A stretch of DNA of 64,000 nt from assembly GCA_012103075.1 (NCBI GenBank), contig JAAVLQ010000001.1:62001-126000 (forward strand). Direction: 5' to 3'. The notes under the pieces are model-generated. The model made no database searches. It was not told the origin of the DNA and saw nothing but the letters and a program-made list of their open reading frames with translations. A program made the translations under genes and the position numbers. Numbering within the stretch: position 1 is the first letter of the stretch; the number at the start of each line of letters is the position of its first letter. The stretch is from Brucella cytisi. Lineage in GTDB: Bacteria > Pseudomonadota > Alphaproteobacteria > Rhizobiales > Rhizobiaceae. Of the stretch, positions 51,300 to 61,453 are shown piece after piece.

Positions 51300-51889
51300 C
51301 CGAAACGACCGAGAAGCCAGCCGCGCCGAAAAAGCGCTCCACATGGGTTGCCCTGTTGCCGCTGGCGATTTTCGTCGGACTGGCGGCGGTGTTTGCAGTC
51401 CAGCTTCTGTCGGGCAGGGACAATACGACGATCCCTTCCGCGCTGATCGGCAAGGATGCGCCACCGACGAACCTGCCGCCCGTCGAGGGGCTGGTGCGTG
51501 ATGGCGTGCCTGTGCCCGGCCTCAACAGCGAAGAGTTTAAGGGCAAGCTGACACTGGTGAATGTCTGGGGATCGTGGTGCGTTCCCTGCCGTCAGGAGCA
51601 CCCGCTGTTGATGGAAATCGCCAGGACGAACGTATCCGCGTGGTTGGCCTCAATTACAAGGACCAGCCGGAAAATGCGCGCCGTTTTTCTCGGCGATCTT
51701 GGCAATCCTTTTGCAGCAGTCGGTGCCGACCGTGCCGGACGCTCAGCCATTGAATGGGGCGTCTACGGCGTGCCGGAAACCTTCCTCGTCGATCAGAATG
51801 GCAAGATCGTCTACAAGCATGTCGGGCCGTTTACGCCGGAGTCAGTGAAGAACGATCTGATGCCTGCTGTGGAGAGGGTCCTTCAGTAA
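51296..51889 (+). CDS. ccmG: Thiol:disulfide interchange protein CcmG (DsbE), two compensating frameshifts
   Basis: This membrane-anchored thioredoxin-like reductant keeps apocytochrome c cysteines reduced. The protein is 197 aa, with an N-terminal helix (LLPLAIFVGLAAVFAVQLL) and the active site NVWGSWCVPCRQEHPLL (WCVPC). A lost C at CCCAGG near 51620 and an extra T near 51687 leave about 24 residues in the wrong frame; repair gives EIAQDERIRVVGLNYKDQPENA. The end contains GVPETFLVDQNGKIVYKHVG. It is last in ccmABCDG; ccmE, ccmF and ccmH are not in the window. Confidence 0.92.
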   Translation: MTETTEKPAAPKKRSTWVALLPLAIFVGLAAVFAVQLLSGRDNTTIPSALIGKDAPPTNLPPVEGLVRDGVPVPGLNSEEFKGKLTLVNVWGSWCVPCRQEHPLLMEIARTNVSAWLASITRTSRKMRAVFLGDLGNPFAAVGADRAGRSAIEWGVYGVPETFLVDQNGKIVYKHVGPFTPESVKNDLMPAVERVLQ

Positions 51890-51901
51890 TAGTCGTTGAG
51901 C

Positions 51902-52467
51902 TTATTCATGGATGGATGATTTAAGGTCCTGCTGCAGCTTCTCTAGTATTGGAGCAGGCATGTTCAGTCCATCGAAGTCGCAATATTCATCCAGAAGTTC
52001 CGGAGATTTCTGTCTGAACTTGGAGGTGTCGACTTCGCCCTCATCATTCACAGCTCCAACCTTATAAAGAAGGTCGGCTGTTGTCGCTTTGACTGAAATA
52101 CGTCCTAATTTGAAAGCGATTACTTCCTGTGGGCCTCGTGCCATGATTGCAACTGTGTCCAGTTTAAACTCTGAAGACATGTCAAGCGTGAGATCCATGA
52201 CACTAATCTTGTTGCTTTCTAGTGCCTCATAATATTGCTTCCCAAGATCATAAGCCTTTTGTGTGAAGCTGGTCGATAATAGGGAGGAAGAGGCAGATGG
52301 ATTTATTGCAGTTCCCATGTTCTGGATGAGAATTGCACATTGAAAATTTTCAAAGATTTCGCAGGGAGTGCGAGATAATCCTGCTTGGTGAGCTCTTCAC
52401 CGTATGTCGCAGTAATTGATAATAAAGAAACAGATATAGATGCAAATAGCATTGTTCTGAAATTCAT
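51902..52467 (-). CDS. Low-GC secreted hypothetical protein, frameshifted (188 aa)
   Basis: I do not recognise this protein. The start at 52467 has GGAG five bases upstream, and the first residues (MNFRTMLFASISVSLLSITA) form a signal peptide ending near TYGEE. A lost A near 52316 splits it; repair joins NVQFSSRNMGTAINPSA to the longer frame (SFTQKAYDLGKQYYEALESN, SSEFKLDTVAIMARGPQEV, AFKLGRISVKATTADLLY). Base composition is visibly more AT-rich than its neighbours ccmG and ilvD, suggesting acquisition by transfer. Confidence 0.55.
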
Positions 52468-52492
52468 GATCTCCAGTCTCCCGAAAAATAAA

Positions 52493-52512
52493 AAGGGCTC
52501 CGAAGAGCCCTT
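52493..52512 (-). terminator. Terminator downstream of ilvD
   Basis: The stem aagggctc-cgaa-gagccctt is followed on the minus strand by TTTTTATTTTT. It lies about 20 bases past the ilvD stop. Confidence 0.85.
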
Positions 52513-52533
52513 AGTAAAATACTTTTTACGAAA

Positions 52534-54369
52534 TCAATCCGGCAGTTTCCGCACCGCGCCTTTGGCGGCACTGGTTGCCATGGAGGCATAGGCTTTCAGT
52601 GCGGTGGAAATCTTCCGCCTGCGCTCTTCCGCAGGCTTCCAGCCGGTTGTTTCCTGCTCGGCGCGGCGTTCGGCCAGCGTCGCATCATCAACGGCGAGGT
52701 GGATCTTGCGGTTCGGAATGTCGATATCGATGATATCGCCTTCGCGCACCAGCCCGATCGTGCCGCCTTCGGCTGCTTCCGGCGAGACGTGGCCGATCGA
52801 GAGGCCCGAAGAGCCGCCCGAGAAACGTCCATCGGTGATAAGCGCGCAGGCTTTGCCGAGGCCCTTCGACTTCAGATAGCTGGTCGGGTAGAGCATTTCC
52901 TGCATTCCGGGGCCGCCGCGCGGACCTTCATAGCGGATCAGCACAATGTCGCCAGCCTTGATCTTGCCATTCAGAATGCCGAGTACTGCGGTATCACGGC
53001 TTTCGAAGATGCGGGCCGGACCGGAGAACTTCAGGATGGAATCATCCACGCCTGCCGTCTTCACGATGCAGCCGTCTTCGGCCAGATTGCCGTAAAGCAC
53101 GGCCAGACCGCCATCCTGACTGAAGGCATGTTCCTTCGAGCGGATGACGCCCTTTTCGCGGTCGGTATCGACATGATCGAAGCGGCGTTCCTGAGAGAAG
53201 GCAACCTGCGTCGGCACGCCACCGGGAGCCGCCGAATAGAACTTGTGCACCATGTCGCTGTTGGTGCGGGTCACGTCCCAATGATCGAGCGCCTTGGCAA
53301 CCGTTTCGCTGTGCACGGTCGGCAGATCGGTATTGATCAGGCCTGCCTTGTCGAGCTGGCCGAGAATGCCCATGATGCCGCCCGCACGATGCACATCTTC
53401 CATGTGAACCGTGTTGTTGGCAGGGGCGACCTTGCAGAGCACCGGCACGCGGCGCGACAGGCGGTCGATGTCGGCCATGGTGAAGTCGATCTCGGCTTCC
53501 TGTGCAGCTGCAAGCAGATGCAGAACCGTATTGGTCGAACCGCCCATGGCGATGTCGAGTGTCATGGCGTTTTCAAAAGCCGGGAAGCTCGCAATCGAGC
53601 GTGGCAGCACGCTTTGGTCGTCCTGCTCGTAATAACGGCGGGCGAGATCAACAACCAGATGACCGGCTTCCACGAAGAGGCGCTTGCGGTCGGCATGGGT
53701 TGCGAGCGTCGAGCCATTGCCCGGCAGCGACAGGCCGAGCGCTTCGGTGAGGCAGTTCATCGAATTCGCGGTGAACATGCCTGAGCACGAACCGCATGTC
53801 GGGCAGGCAGAGCGTTCAATCGCCTTGACCTGATCGTCGGTGTAGCTGTCGTCGGCAGCTGCAACCATCGCATCGACGAGGTCGAGCTTCTTGACCTGAT
53901 CGTCCCAGACGACTTTGCCTGCTTCCATTGGTCCGCCGGAAACGAACACGACCGGGATATTAAGGCGCAGAGCGGCCATCAGCATACCGGGAGTGATCTT
54001 GTCGCAATTGGAAATGCAGACCATCGCATCGGCGCAATGGGCATTGACCATATATTCGACCGAGTCGGCGATGAGTTCACGCGACGGCAGCGAATAGAGC
54101 ATGCCGTCGTGACCCATGGCGATGCCGTCATCGACCGCAATGGTGTTGAATTCTTTTGCCACGCCACCAGCGCTTTCGATTTCGCGCGCGACGAGCTGGC
54201 CGAGGTCCTTCAGGTGAACGTGGCCCGGCACGAATTGGGTGAACGAGTTCACCACGGCAATAATCGGCTTGCCGAAATCCTCATCCTTCATGCCGGTGGC
54301 GCGCCATAGGCCGCGCGCGCCGGCCATGTTGCGACCGTGGGTGGTTGTACGCGAACGATAAGGAGGCAT
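52534..54369 (-). CDS. ilvD: Dihydroxy-acid dehydratase
   Basis: This enzyme dehydrates dihydroxy acids in valine, leucine and isoleucine synthesis. The 611-aa frame is intact. The start at 54369 ([20 protein letters not shown]) has AAGG upstream. Fe-S ligands and active-site segments are [30 protein letters not shown] and [14 protein letters not shown], where the catalytic Ser lies in [10 protein letters not shown]. No leader peptide or T-box-like structure was seen in the 230 bases upstream. Confidence 0.96.
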   Translation of the reverse strand: MPPYRSRTTTHGRNMAGARGLWRATGMKDEDFGKPIIAVVNSFTQFVPGHVHLKDLGQLVAREIESAGGVAKEFNTIAVDDGIAMGHDGMLYSLPSRELIADSVEYMVNAHCADAMVCISNCDKITPGMLMAALRLNIPVVFVSGGPMEAGKVVWDDQVKKLDLVDAMVAAADDSYTDDQVKAIERSACPTCGSCSGMFTANSMNCLTEALGLSLPGNGSTLATHADRKRLFVEAGHLVVDLARRYYEQDDQSVLPRSIASFPAFENAMTLDIAMGGSTNTVLHLLAAAQEAEIDFTMADIDRLSRRVPVLCKVAPANNTVHMEDVHRAGGIMGILGQLDKAGLINTDLPTVHSETVAKALDHWDVTRTNSDMVHKFYSAAPGGVPTQVAFSQERRFDHVDTDREKGVIRSKEHAFSQDGGLAVLYGNLAEDGCIVKTAGVDDSILKFSGPARIFESRDTAVLGILNGKIKAGDIVLIRYEGPRGGPGMQEMLYPTSYLKSKGLGKACALITDGRFSGGSSGLSIGHVSPEAAEGGTIGLVREGDIIDIDIPNRKIHLAVDDATLAERRAEQETTGWKPAEERRRKISTALKAYASMATSAAKGAVRKLPD

Positions 54370-54603
54370 TTTCAAACCTTTTAGGAACTATTCCAATGTG
54401 TAACGTCGATATGACAGAACCGTTCCCGCTGAGCAAAGCGCAAATTGCCCCATACTATCGGGGCTGAACCATTCGCAGACTTGCGGACAACGGAAAGGGT
54501 TCCGGCGTGCGACAGCTTTCGCAGGCACAGAAACCGCAATCTAACACGTTATTGTTATAATGCAAAAGATATTGCGCTGAAAACGTAAGGAAGTTGCTCA
54601 GCC

Positions 54604-55049
54604 TTAAGATGGTGCGTCAGCCATGGCTGCATCCAGCAGGGCATTCGCCGTTTTCATTCGCTGTTCCGCGGCAAGGCGAAACTCTTCCGGCAGGCGGTCC
54701 GGATGATTGCTTGCGGCAAAGCTGCGCCGCCGCCGTTGCAGTTCGGAGCGTTTCAGGCCGGAATGCAGGTCCAGCTCCCCGGCGGATTACATCCGGCGAC
54801 TGCTTCTGCATCCGCGCTTCTATTGCCTGTCTTTCCTGTTCAGGCTCGGGCGCAGCCTCCGGCACGCTTTCAATATCGAATAGGCTTTCAAGATCGTCCG
54901 GCTGGCGGGGGTGCTGGCGTATCGCCGAAACCCACGGAAAAGACGGTGGAAGCAAACCCGAATTGCGGCGGGCGGGTGTTTTCCTCGGGGCTTGCGTCAG
55001 CCTCGACTTCCTTCAGAACCGTTGCGAAATCCGGGCCGTTCCGCAGCAT
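54604..55049 (-). CDS. J-domain-like protein coupled to a response regulator, two frameshifts (about 147 aa)
   Basis: The frame starts at 55049 (MLRNGPDFATVLKEVEADA). After removal of one C near 54911 it continues DDLESLFDIESVPEAAPEP, and after a second correction near 54783 it ends GLKRSELQRRRRSFAASNHP-DRLPEEFRLAAEQRM...LLDAAMADAPS. The HPDR turn between two basic/acidic helices resembles the HPD loop of DnaJ domains at the C-terminus. The start overlaps the response regulator stop (TGATG), so the two are co-translated. A co-chaperone role is inferred. Confidence 0.5.
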
Positions 55050-55432
55050 CAGGCTCGCTGCACCCTATGCGACGAAAAGGCGGAAGCCAGAGCGCGCGTC
55101 AGCCGGGATGGCAGCACAGGCTTCTGAAAGACCGGTATTCCGGGATAACGTGCCGCAAGGCGTGCTGGAAGGCCACCGCCGGTATGGATGACCACGAAGA
55201 CATCACGGCTCTTCAACCGGTCCAGCACGGCTTCCACGTCGCCATCGGCGAGGTTCACATCGAGAATGGCCGCATCGACTTCATTGCGATTGATGAGTTC
55301 CATGGCCTGCCGGACAGTGCCGACCGGACCGACAACGGTTCCGTTCGCATCCTCGACAGTCGCGGCGACATCGAGGGCGACGAAAATCTCGTCTTCCACC
55401 ACCAATACCCGCCGCTGTCCAAGATCGTTCAT
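55049..55432 (-). CDS. Single-domain response regulator (receiver)
   Basis: This receiver protein starts MNDLGQRRVLVVEDEIFVALD, with acidic pair DE in VVEDE, the phosphoacceptor Asp in AAILDVNLADGD, and the Lys in VFQKPVLPSRL. It has no output domain, so it likely acts through protein contact, as stand-alone CheY-like or GSR/PhyR-modulating receivers do. A longer in-frame start at 55477 is possible. The stop overlaps the start of the J-domain-like gene. Confidence 0.85.
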   Translation of the reverse strand: MNDLGQRRVLVVEDEIFVALDVAATVEDANGTVVGPVGTVRQAMELINRNEVDAAILDVNLADGDVEAVLDRLKSRDVFVVIHTGGGLPARLAARYPGIPVFQKPVLPSRLTRALASAFSSHRVQRA

Positions 55433-55569
55433 CACTTGTCTCGCTGCCTCCCTTTTTGAGGTAAGCCCTTCACGCAAGAAATGCGCGAGCGCAAGCAGAG
55501 GTTCCCTTCGCCGGCATGATAATTCGTTAATGGTGAATCAAACCTTTACCGGTTTTGGAGGCCGCGACG

Positions 55570-55806
55570 TCAGAAGGCGGTGAAGGTCAGCGTCGTCAGT
55601 GAACGGATGATGTTGGGAATGTTGAGAACATTCTCGTTGATGAACTTGCCGATATCCTGATCCTCGGCAATGTAGATCTTGGCCAGAAGGTCGAATTCGC
55701 CGCTGGTGGAATAAAGCTCGGAGACGATTTCGCGCTGAAAGAGCGTATCGGCAACTTCGTAGGTCTTGCCGGGGGCGCACTGCAGTTGCAGGAAAACGGG
55801 CTTCAT
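55570..55806 (-). CDS. Stand-alone Lrp/AsnC ligand-binding (RAM) domain protein
   Basis: This intact 78-aa protein consists only of the alpha-beta sandwich found at the C-terminus of Lrp/AsnC regulators: KPVFLQLQCAPGKTYEVADTL, STSGEFDLLAKIYIAEDQD and IPNIIRSLTTLTFTAF. There is no helix-turn-helix. Such proteins oligomerise and bind amino acids or other small effectors. AGGAAGAG precedes the start. Confidence 0.87.
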   Translation of the reverse strand: MKPVFLQLQCAPGKTYEVADTLFQREIVSELYSTSGEFDLLAKIYIAEDQDIGKFINENVLNIPNIIRSLTTLTFTAF

Positions 55807-56047
55807 GTCTCTTCCTTTCGCGACGGGACTGCGTGGCGGATATCACAGTAGTGTTTGCAGGTTACAAACACGGACAGCCCGCCGAAATCAAGAGCGAAAG
55901 CATAGCGGATGGCGATGTTTGGCGCAGCAGGTTTGTCCTCCACGCATGGCTGGTTCACGCGGAGGTTTTAATTTACTCAATTGTAATTTTCTTGAGAGGG
56001 CGCAATAAGACTTCTCCCAGAAATTGTAATTTGCGCGTCAGATTTAT

Positions 56048-57199
56048 ATGAAATTTGTACTTCCCGCCGTTTTGCTGCTGTTCGCGTTCGCCTTTTTCTC
56101 GGCGTGGCTTTCCGATCGCGGCCGCCAGTTTCTGGTGTCCTGCGGCGCTTGTTTCCTGCTGATCGGCCTCGCAATGCTCGTCCAGCTTGGTGATTTCCCT
56201 TCGGACGACAATCTGAACACGGTGCTTTCCGCCGCATTTTATGTCGGAGGCACGCTGGTTGGCGGCTATGGCATTTTGCAGCGAAGCGGGCTGCGGCTTA
56301 CATCTGCCTTCTACATATTGAGCTTTGCCCTCATCGTCGGCGGTGTCTGGTATTATTGCTATATTGAGCCCAATCTTCTGTCGCGGGTCTATGTGCTCAA
56401 TCTGGGCATGGCCACGTTGATCCTTTCTTTTTCGCATGGCAGGCGCGGCGGCTGTTCAAGGGGCCGCTGGTGGACAAGCTGCTGCTGGTCATGCTCGTTC
56501 TGGTGGCATTGCAATTCGTGCCGCGCACGCTTCTGACCGCCCGCTCCCTGCTCGGCGATGTCGATGGCGACGATTTCGCAACGACTGTTTTCTGGCAATG
56601 GACGGTGTTTTCTACCGCTATCGCAGCGGTTGTAACAGGCTTCGCCTTGCTGGCCGCTGCCGGTTACGATCGTATCGGCGAACTGTCGCATGAACGTGAC
56701 AGCGATCCCTTGACCGGGCTCCTCAACCGGCGCGGACTGGAAATGCGCTACGATGCGCTTTCACAGACGAAAAAAGGGCGTGCCCGGCTGGGTTGCCGTT
56801 TGCGATATCGATTACTTCAAGGCGCTGAATGATGCCTATGGCCATGCGGCGGGCGACGCGGTTTTGAAGGAATTCGCTGGAATCCTGCGCAAGCTCATCG
56901 GCGAACGGCCACTGATTGCGCGTACTGGCGGCGAGGAGTTCGTAATCTGTGTCGACGACATGCATCCCGATAATGTCTTCCAGCTTATGGAAGGCGTGCG
57001 GCAGAACATCGAGAGGCACCAGTTCCAGCGCCTCGCAAAGGAAGCCAGCGTCACATGCAGCATAGGCTGTGTCCGTCTGCCGGAGCAGGGTGATTTCTGG
57101 CAGGCGGTCGATAAGGCCGACAAAATCCTCTACGCCGCCAAGAAAGAAGGACGCAACCGCACCTATGTGGAAGGGTTGAACCCGAACAGCGACGAATAG
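56048..57199 (+). CDS. Membrane-bound diguanylate cyclase (GGDEF), two compensating frameshifts
   Basis: This protein makes cyclic di-GMP. Repaired length is 383 aa. The N-terminal half has about six transmembrane helices (MKFVLPAVLLLFAFAFFSAWL, GACFLLIGLAMLVQLG, AFYILSFALIVGGVWYYCYI and others). The C-terminal GGDEF domain has DPLTGLLNRRGLE, CDIDYFKALNDAYGHAAGD and the active-site RTGGEEFVI (GGEEF), so catalysis is likely retained. Breaks are a lost T near 56429 and an extra A near 56766. No obvious RxxD inhibitory site precedes GGEEF. Confidence 0.87.
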
Positions 57200-57340
57200 T
57201 TCACAGAGCGGACGAATTTTGGGGATGGCGGTTTTACGGGTGGCCTTCGATAACTTTCCGGTGATGATCCGCACATTGCCGCAAATCATGCTTATTATGG
57301 CCGCCGATAATGTGAGTGCCGAGGAGTTCCCGAAAGTCCG

Positions 57341-57751
57341 ATGAAATTCAAATCCCTTGTGTTGCCTGCGTCCGCTGTTGTTGGTCTCCTCTCGTTCGGC
57401 CCGGCGGTTTCCCCGTCTTTTGCAATGAATGCGTCCGAAAAGGCCCAGCTCGAGAAGCTCGATCCGGCAACCCGCCTTGAGCAACGTTGCGACGTGGAAG
57501 CAATGGAACGCATCACGCGGGAACAGAAGTTTTCGGTCGACAAGGTTCTGGCCTATGCCTTCTCCGATCCCGTGACCACGAAGAACTCGATCGAGGCCGA
57601 TGGCGCTGCCTTCCGCAGCCGCGAGCACTGGTACAAGCTGTCCTTTGTCTGCAAGACGGATGAGGAACATATCAATATCGTTTCGTTTCGCTACGATATC
57701 GGCGATGAAGTGCCCCAGAACCAGTGGGACAAGCACTACCTCGTCCCATAA
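57341..57751 (+). CDS. DUF930 domain protein, secreted
   Basis: This intact 136-aa protein has a signal peptide (MKFKSLVLPASAVVGLLSFG...SFA) and the DUF930 pattern: LDPATRLEQRCDVEAMERI, SVDKVLAYAFSDP, FRSREHWYKLSFVCKTDEE. Two cysteines probably form a disulfide. The family is confined to Rhizobiales and relatives, function unknown. It is convergent with the MliC-like gene. Confidence 0.82.
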   Translation: MKFKSLVLPASAVVGLLSFGPAVSPSFAMNASEKAQLEKLDPATRLEQRCDVEAMERITREQKFSVDKVLAYAFSDPVTTKNSIEADGAAFRSREHWYKLSFVCKTDEEHINIVSFRYDIGDEVPQNQWDKHYLVP

Positions 57752-57760
57752 CAGGGTCGT

Positions 57761-58147
57761 CTATTCTTCCGAGTCGTCCGAACGGCAGGCTGACAGCAGC
57801 GTCACTTCCTTGGCGGTGTGATCGGCTTCGAGATGGCTCAGCACAGCCTGACCGTCCTTGTCGCTCCAGCGGTAGCTGTCCTGCTCATCGATGGCGACAT
57901 ATTTCTTGAGACTGTCATGCCATTGCAGCGCGATCATCTTGCCTTCCGCATCGAGAACCGCAAAGCCGGGTGCACTGCCATTGCGGATATAGGTGACAGG
58001 CACGACGACCCCACGTTCGCAGATGTAATCGACCCGCTCGATGGGGGTTGCATCCTGAGCCTGCGCCGAAACAGAAGGCGCGAAGAGCATTGCCGGACCT
58101 GCTATAACCGCGAAAAGGGTGCAAATGGAACGCTTGCCATATGCCAT
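57761..58147 (-). CDS. MliC-like (lysozyme inhibitor family) secreted protein
   Basis: This intact 128-aa protein has a signal peptide (CTLFAVIAGPAMLFAPSVSA) and an MliC-type domain: RVDYICERGVVVPVTYIRNG, FAVLDAEGKMIALQ and SYRWSDKDGQAVLSHLE, with cysteines near each end. MliC/PliC proteins inhibit c-type lysozyme in the periplasm, which would protect against host or amoebal lysozyme. Family membership is likely; inhibition is inferred. Confidence 0.75.
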   Translation of the reverse strand: MAYGKRSICTLFAVIAGPAMLFAPSVSAQAQDATPIERVDYICERGVVVPVTYIRNGSAPGFAVLDAEGKMIALQWHDSLKKYVAIDEQDSYRWSDKDGQAVLSHLEADHTAKEVTLLSACRSDDSEE

Positions 58148-58492
58148 GGTGAAAAATCCTCTGGTCAGCCAATCGATACAGGGAAAATAACTCTTCGGCG
58201 GCCCGGTTCAAGAGCGATCATATGGCGCGGTAAAGTTGCTACCCGACAGCAAAAATAATCAGCCTGCGACCCATTTCCTGCAACCGAAACAGGTTTCGCC
58301 CGTTATCAGCCTGCCGGTCGCGAGATTGGCGGAGGCCCGGATGAATACTTGCCCCCGCAACCCCAGTCCGGGCCTCACTTCCGAGGCTGGAAAGATTGTA
58401 TCTGAAATTATTGGGATTGTTCGTACTCATAGCAGGCACTTATATCGGGTGAGCTTGATTTAGAAATTTATACTGAAGCCCGGTGATCCCAT
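58148..58492. other. Intergenic region between divergent genes
   Basis: I see no supported gene in these 345 bases. The region separates the divergent MliC-like and YdcF-like starts and should contain both promoters. The stretch 'tctgaaattattgggattgt' near 58398 is AT-richer and promoter-like. Confidence 0.35.
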
Positions 58493-59325
58493 ATGATGCT
58501 CAATCTGATCGTGGCTTTTTGTTGTTGCCGGATTGCTCCTTCATTTTTCAATTGGCGTAAGACCGGAATCGTTCTGATCGGCCTTGCGGCCATCTTTTAC
58601 GGTGCAATTGCTTCGGCAATTCTTCCCAACACGCTGATGAGCCGCCTGCAATCGGCCTATTCATCGCAATTGCAGACGCAGCTTGAAGACAATACTGCCT
58701 TCATCGTCTTCGGTATGGGAAGCCAGACAGTCGATGGCGACGGTCAGAAGGTGGTCGAACCACTTGCCTTCTCCTACGGGCCAATTTTGGCGGCGGTCGC
58801 CATGAACCGACAATGTGTCGAGAAGGGTTTTCGCTGCAAGTTCATCGCCAGCGGCGCCGATGTAGCCGGAACGGGTGCTTCCGAAGCCGCATCAATCGCC
58901 ACGCAGCTGGAAAAGGCCGGTGTCGATCCGGCTTCCGTCCTGCTTGACGAGAAAAGCCGCAACAGCTGGCAGAACTCGGGAACGTAGCAGCAATCCTGCG
59001 CGAGATCAGACCGGCGAAAGTTGTTCTGCTACAGGCTGCGCCGATGATGAAGCGCGATCTTCTTTATCTGGCACATTTTGGTGTGAAGCCTGAGCCGGTT
59101 GCGGCCGGTTATCTGACCGGATCGCATACCAACATGTCTTCGCCGGGCCTGTATTTCCTCATGACCGATCTGGCGCTTCACGAGGAGATCGGAGTCTGGC
59201 GCTATACGCTCTATAACTTCATGGGCTGGAATGAGCCGAAGCAGCCTCCGCTCCAACTGGGGCAGGCCACGAACAGCCTCCCCACCCAAACTTCACCGGT
59301 TGCCGGACCGGTGTCGGCTCAATGA
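58493..59325 (+). CDS. YdcF/SanA/ElyC-like DUF218 membrane protein, frameshifted
   Basis: This protein of about 277 aa has an N-terminal hydrophobic region (TGIVLIGLAAIFYGAIASAIL) followed by the DUF218 fold: AFIVFGMGSQTVDGDG, CKFIASGADVAGTGASEAAS, VLLDEKSRNSWQN and, after the break, PAKVVLLQAAPMMKRDLLYL. A lost G near 58979 (GGG for GGGG) splits it. The family acts on envelope or lipid-carrier metabolism in some bacteria; the role here is unknown. The first 15 residues look poorly conserved, and a further error there is possible. Confidence 0.75.
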
Positions 59326-59498
59326 GTTAATGATACTATCACCGGCGTGTTTCGACATGCCGGTGGAAAAAATTATCTCCGAATTCTCCGACAAAATGAG
59401 TAGATTTTTCGAAGTCGTTTCAAATAACGACCGGCTTGTGGCATCCTGTCTTCAAAGAGCTCTGATACTGTCTTGGCCAGTGAAACATGGAGGCGGTC

Positions 59499-60530
59499 AT
59501 GAAGATATCGAGATTCTCGCTCACTTTGGCAGCATTGGTGGCTGCGGCTTCGCTGACCGGAACGGTTCAGGCAAGCTTTGCCGATCAGACACTTCTGAAC
59601 GTGTCCTACGATCCGACGCGTGAACTTTACAAGGATTACAACGCCGCTTTTGCCGCCCACTGGAAGGCAGAAACCGGCGAAACCGTCACCATTCGCGCAT
59701 CCCACGGCGGGTCGGGCAAGCAGGCGCGCTCGGTGATCGACGGCATCAAGGCCGATGTGGTTACGCTGGCGCTCGAAAGCGATATCGATGCGATTGCCGC
59801 ACTTTCGGGCAAGATCGACAAGGACTGGCGCAAACGCCTGCCCAACAATTCGGCTCCCTATACGTCAACCATCGTTTTCCTTGTGCGCAAGGGCAATCCG
59901 AAGGGCATCAAGGACTGGGGCGATCTGGTGAAGGACGGCGTCGAGGTCATCACGCCGAACCCGAAGACCTCTGGCGGTGCCCGCTGGAACTATCTCGCCG
60001 CATGGGCACGGGCCTACAAGCAATACGGTGGCGACGAGCAGAAGATCAAGGATTACATCGGCGAATTGTTCCGCCATGTGCCTGTACTCGATACTGGTGC
60101 GCGCGGCTCGACAACCACTTTCGTGCAGCGTCAGCTCGGCGATGTGTTGCTTTGCCACGGGAAAACGAAGCCTATCTCTCGGTGGCTGAATTTGGCGAGG
60201 ATGCATTCGACATCGTCGTTCCGCCGCAATCCATTCTGGCTGAACCGCCGGTCGCGGTGGTGGACAAGAATGCAGAGGAAAACGGTACCACCAAGCTGGC
60301 GCAGGCCTATCTTGAATATCTGTATTCGCCGGAAGGTCAGGCGCTTGCCGCCAAGCATTTCTACCGTCCGTCGAAGCCTGACATCATCCCCTGCCGACAA
60401 GCAGCGCAAGTTTCCGGACTTGACGCTGGTGACGATCGATGATCCGATTTTCGGCGGATGGGCCAAGGCACAGCCCTATCATTTTGGCGATGGAGGAACG
60501 TTCGACCAGCTCTACAAGCCGGGAAAATAA
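59499..60530 (+). CDS. cysP: Sulfate ABC transporter periplasmic binding protein, two compensating frameshifts
   Basis: This protein binds sulfate or thiosulfate in the periplasm for the CysTWA importer. The start at 59499 has GGAGG upstream; the signal peptide ends near ASFADQ. Family motifs are [60 protein letters not shown] and [10 protein letters not shown]. Between about 60152 and 60390 the frame is shifted; repair gives [20 protein letters not shown] and [15 protein letters not shown]. Length is 343 aa. It could equally be named sbp. Confidence 0.93.
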   Translation: MKISRFSLTLAALVAAASLTGTVQASFADQTLLNVSYDPTRELYKDYNAAFAAHWKAETGETVTIRASHGGSGKQARSVIDGIKADVVTLALESDIDAIAALSGKIDKDWRKRLPNNSAPYTSTIVFLVRKGNPKGIKDWGDLVKDGVEVITPNPKTSGGARWNYLAAWARAYKQYGGDEQKIKDYIGELFRHVPVLDTGARGSTTTFVQRQLGDVLLCHGKTKPISRWLNLARMHSTSSFRRNPFWLNRRSRWWTRMQRKTVPPSWRRPILNICIRRKVRRLPPSISTVRRSLTSSPADKQRKFPDLTLVTIDDPIFGGWAKAQPYHFGDGGTFDQLYKPGK

Positions 60531-60587
60531 TCCGGAGTTCGAGAGCAATCAGTAACAATAAGTACTGAAGAGGGAACAAACCAACGC

Positions 60588-61453
60588 ATGTCTTCGCTCC
60601 CTGCACGGGCCAGAGCAGGGTCGCACTTCAGAAAGCCGAGCGTCATTCCCGGTTTCGGGCTGACGTTCGGCTTCAGTGTTGCCTATCTGACCCTTCTCAT
60701 TCTCATTCCGCTTGCGGCATTGGTGCTGCGTTCCACCGAAGTAGGGTTTTCCGGCTTCTGGCGCCTCGTCACCGATGAGCGCACATTGAAAGCGCTTGAA
60801 ACGAGCTTCGGCACCGCCTTCATCGCGGCGCTGGTCAATGTGGTCTTCGGCGTCATCCTCGCCCGGGTTCTGGTGCGTTATCGCTTTCCGGGGCGCCGCT
60901 TCGTTGATGCCATCGTCGATATTCCCTTTGCGCTGCCGACGGCAGTGGCCGGTATTGCGCTGGCCGCGATCTATGCGCCGAATGGCTGGATAGGCAGCCT
61001 GCTGGCTCCGTTCGGCATTCGCATCGCTTTTCGCGGGCGGGCATTATCATTGCGCTGATCTTCATCGGTCTGCCCTTCGTGGTGCGCACGGTCCAGCCGA
61101 TCATGGAGGAAATCAGCCGCGAGGTCGAAGAGGCGGCGGCAACGCTTGGCGCATCCCGGTTTCAGACCATCTGGCGGGTGCTGCTGCCGAGCCTGCAACC
61201 CGCCATCCTGACCGGCTTCGCGCTCGCCTTTGCACGCGGCGTCGGCGAGTATGGCTCGGTGATCTTCATTGCGGGCAATACGCCTTATGTCTCGGAAATC
61301 GCGCCGCTTCTGATCGTGATCAAGCTGGAGGAATATGATTATGCCGGGGCGACGGCGCTTGCCACGGTGATGCTGGCGCTTTCCTTTGCGATGTTGCTTT
61401 TCATCAATCTCATCCAGTCGTGGACACGGAGGAAATATGGTCATGGCGAATGA
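60588..61453 (+). CDS. cysT: Sulfate ABC transporter permease CysT (CysU), frameshifted
   Basis: This is one of two membrane permeases of the sulfate importer, about 288 aa with six helices. The EAA loop is EEAAATLGASRFQTIWRVLLPSL. Other markers are FALPTAVAGIALAAIYAPNG and GYAL-type FALAFARGVGEYGSVIFIAG. A lost T near 61028 (TTTT for TTTTT) breaks the frame after RIAF. Its 3' end overlaps the start of cysW. Confidence 0.92.

Noticed and set aside
52699-53784. 361-codon plus-strand ORF inside ilvD
   Set aside because: Antisense shadow of the intact ilvD gene.
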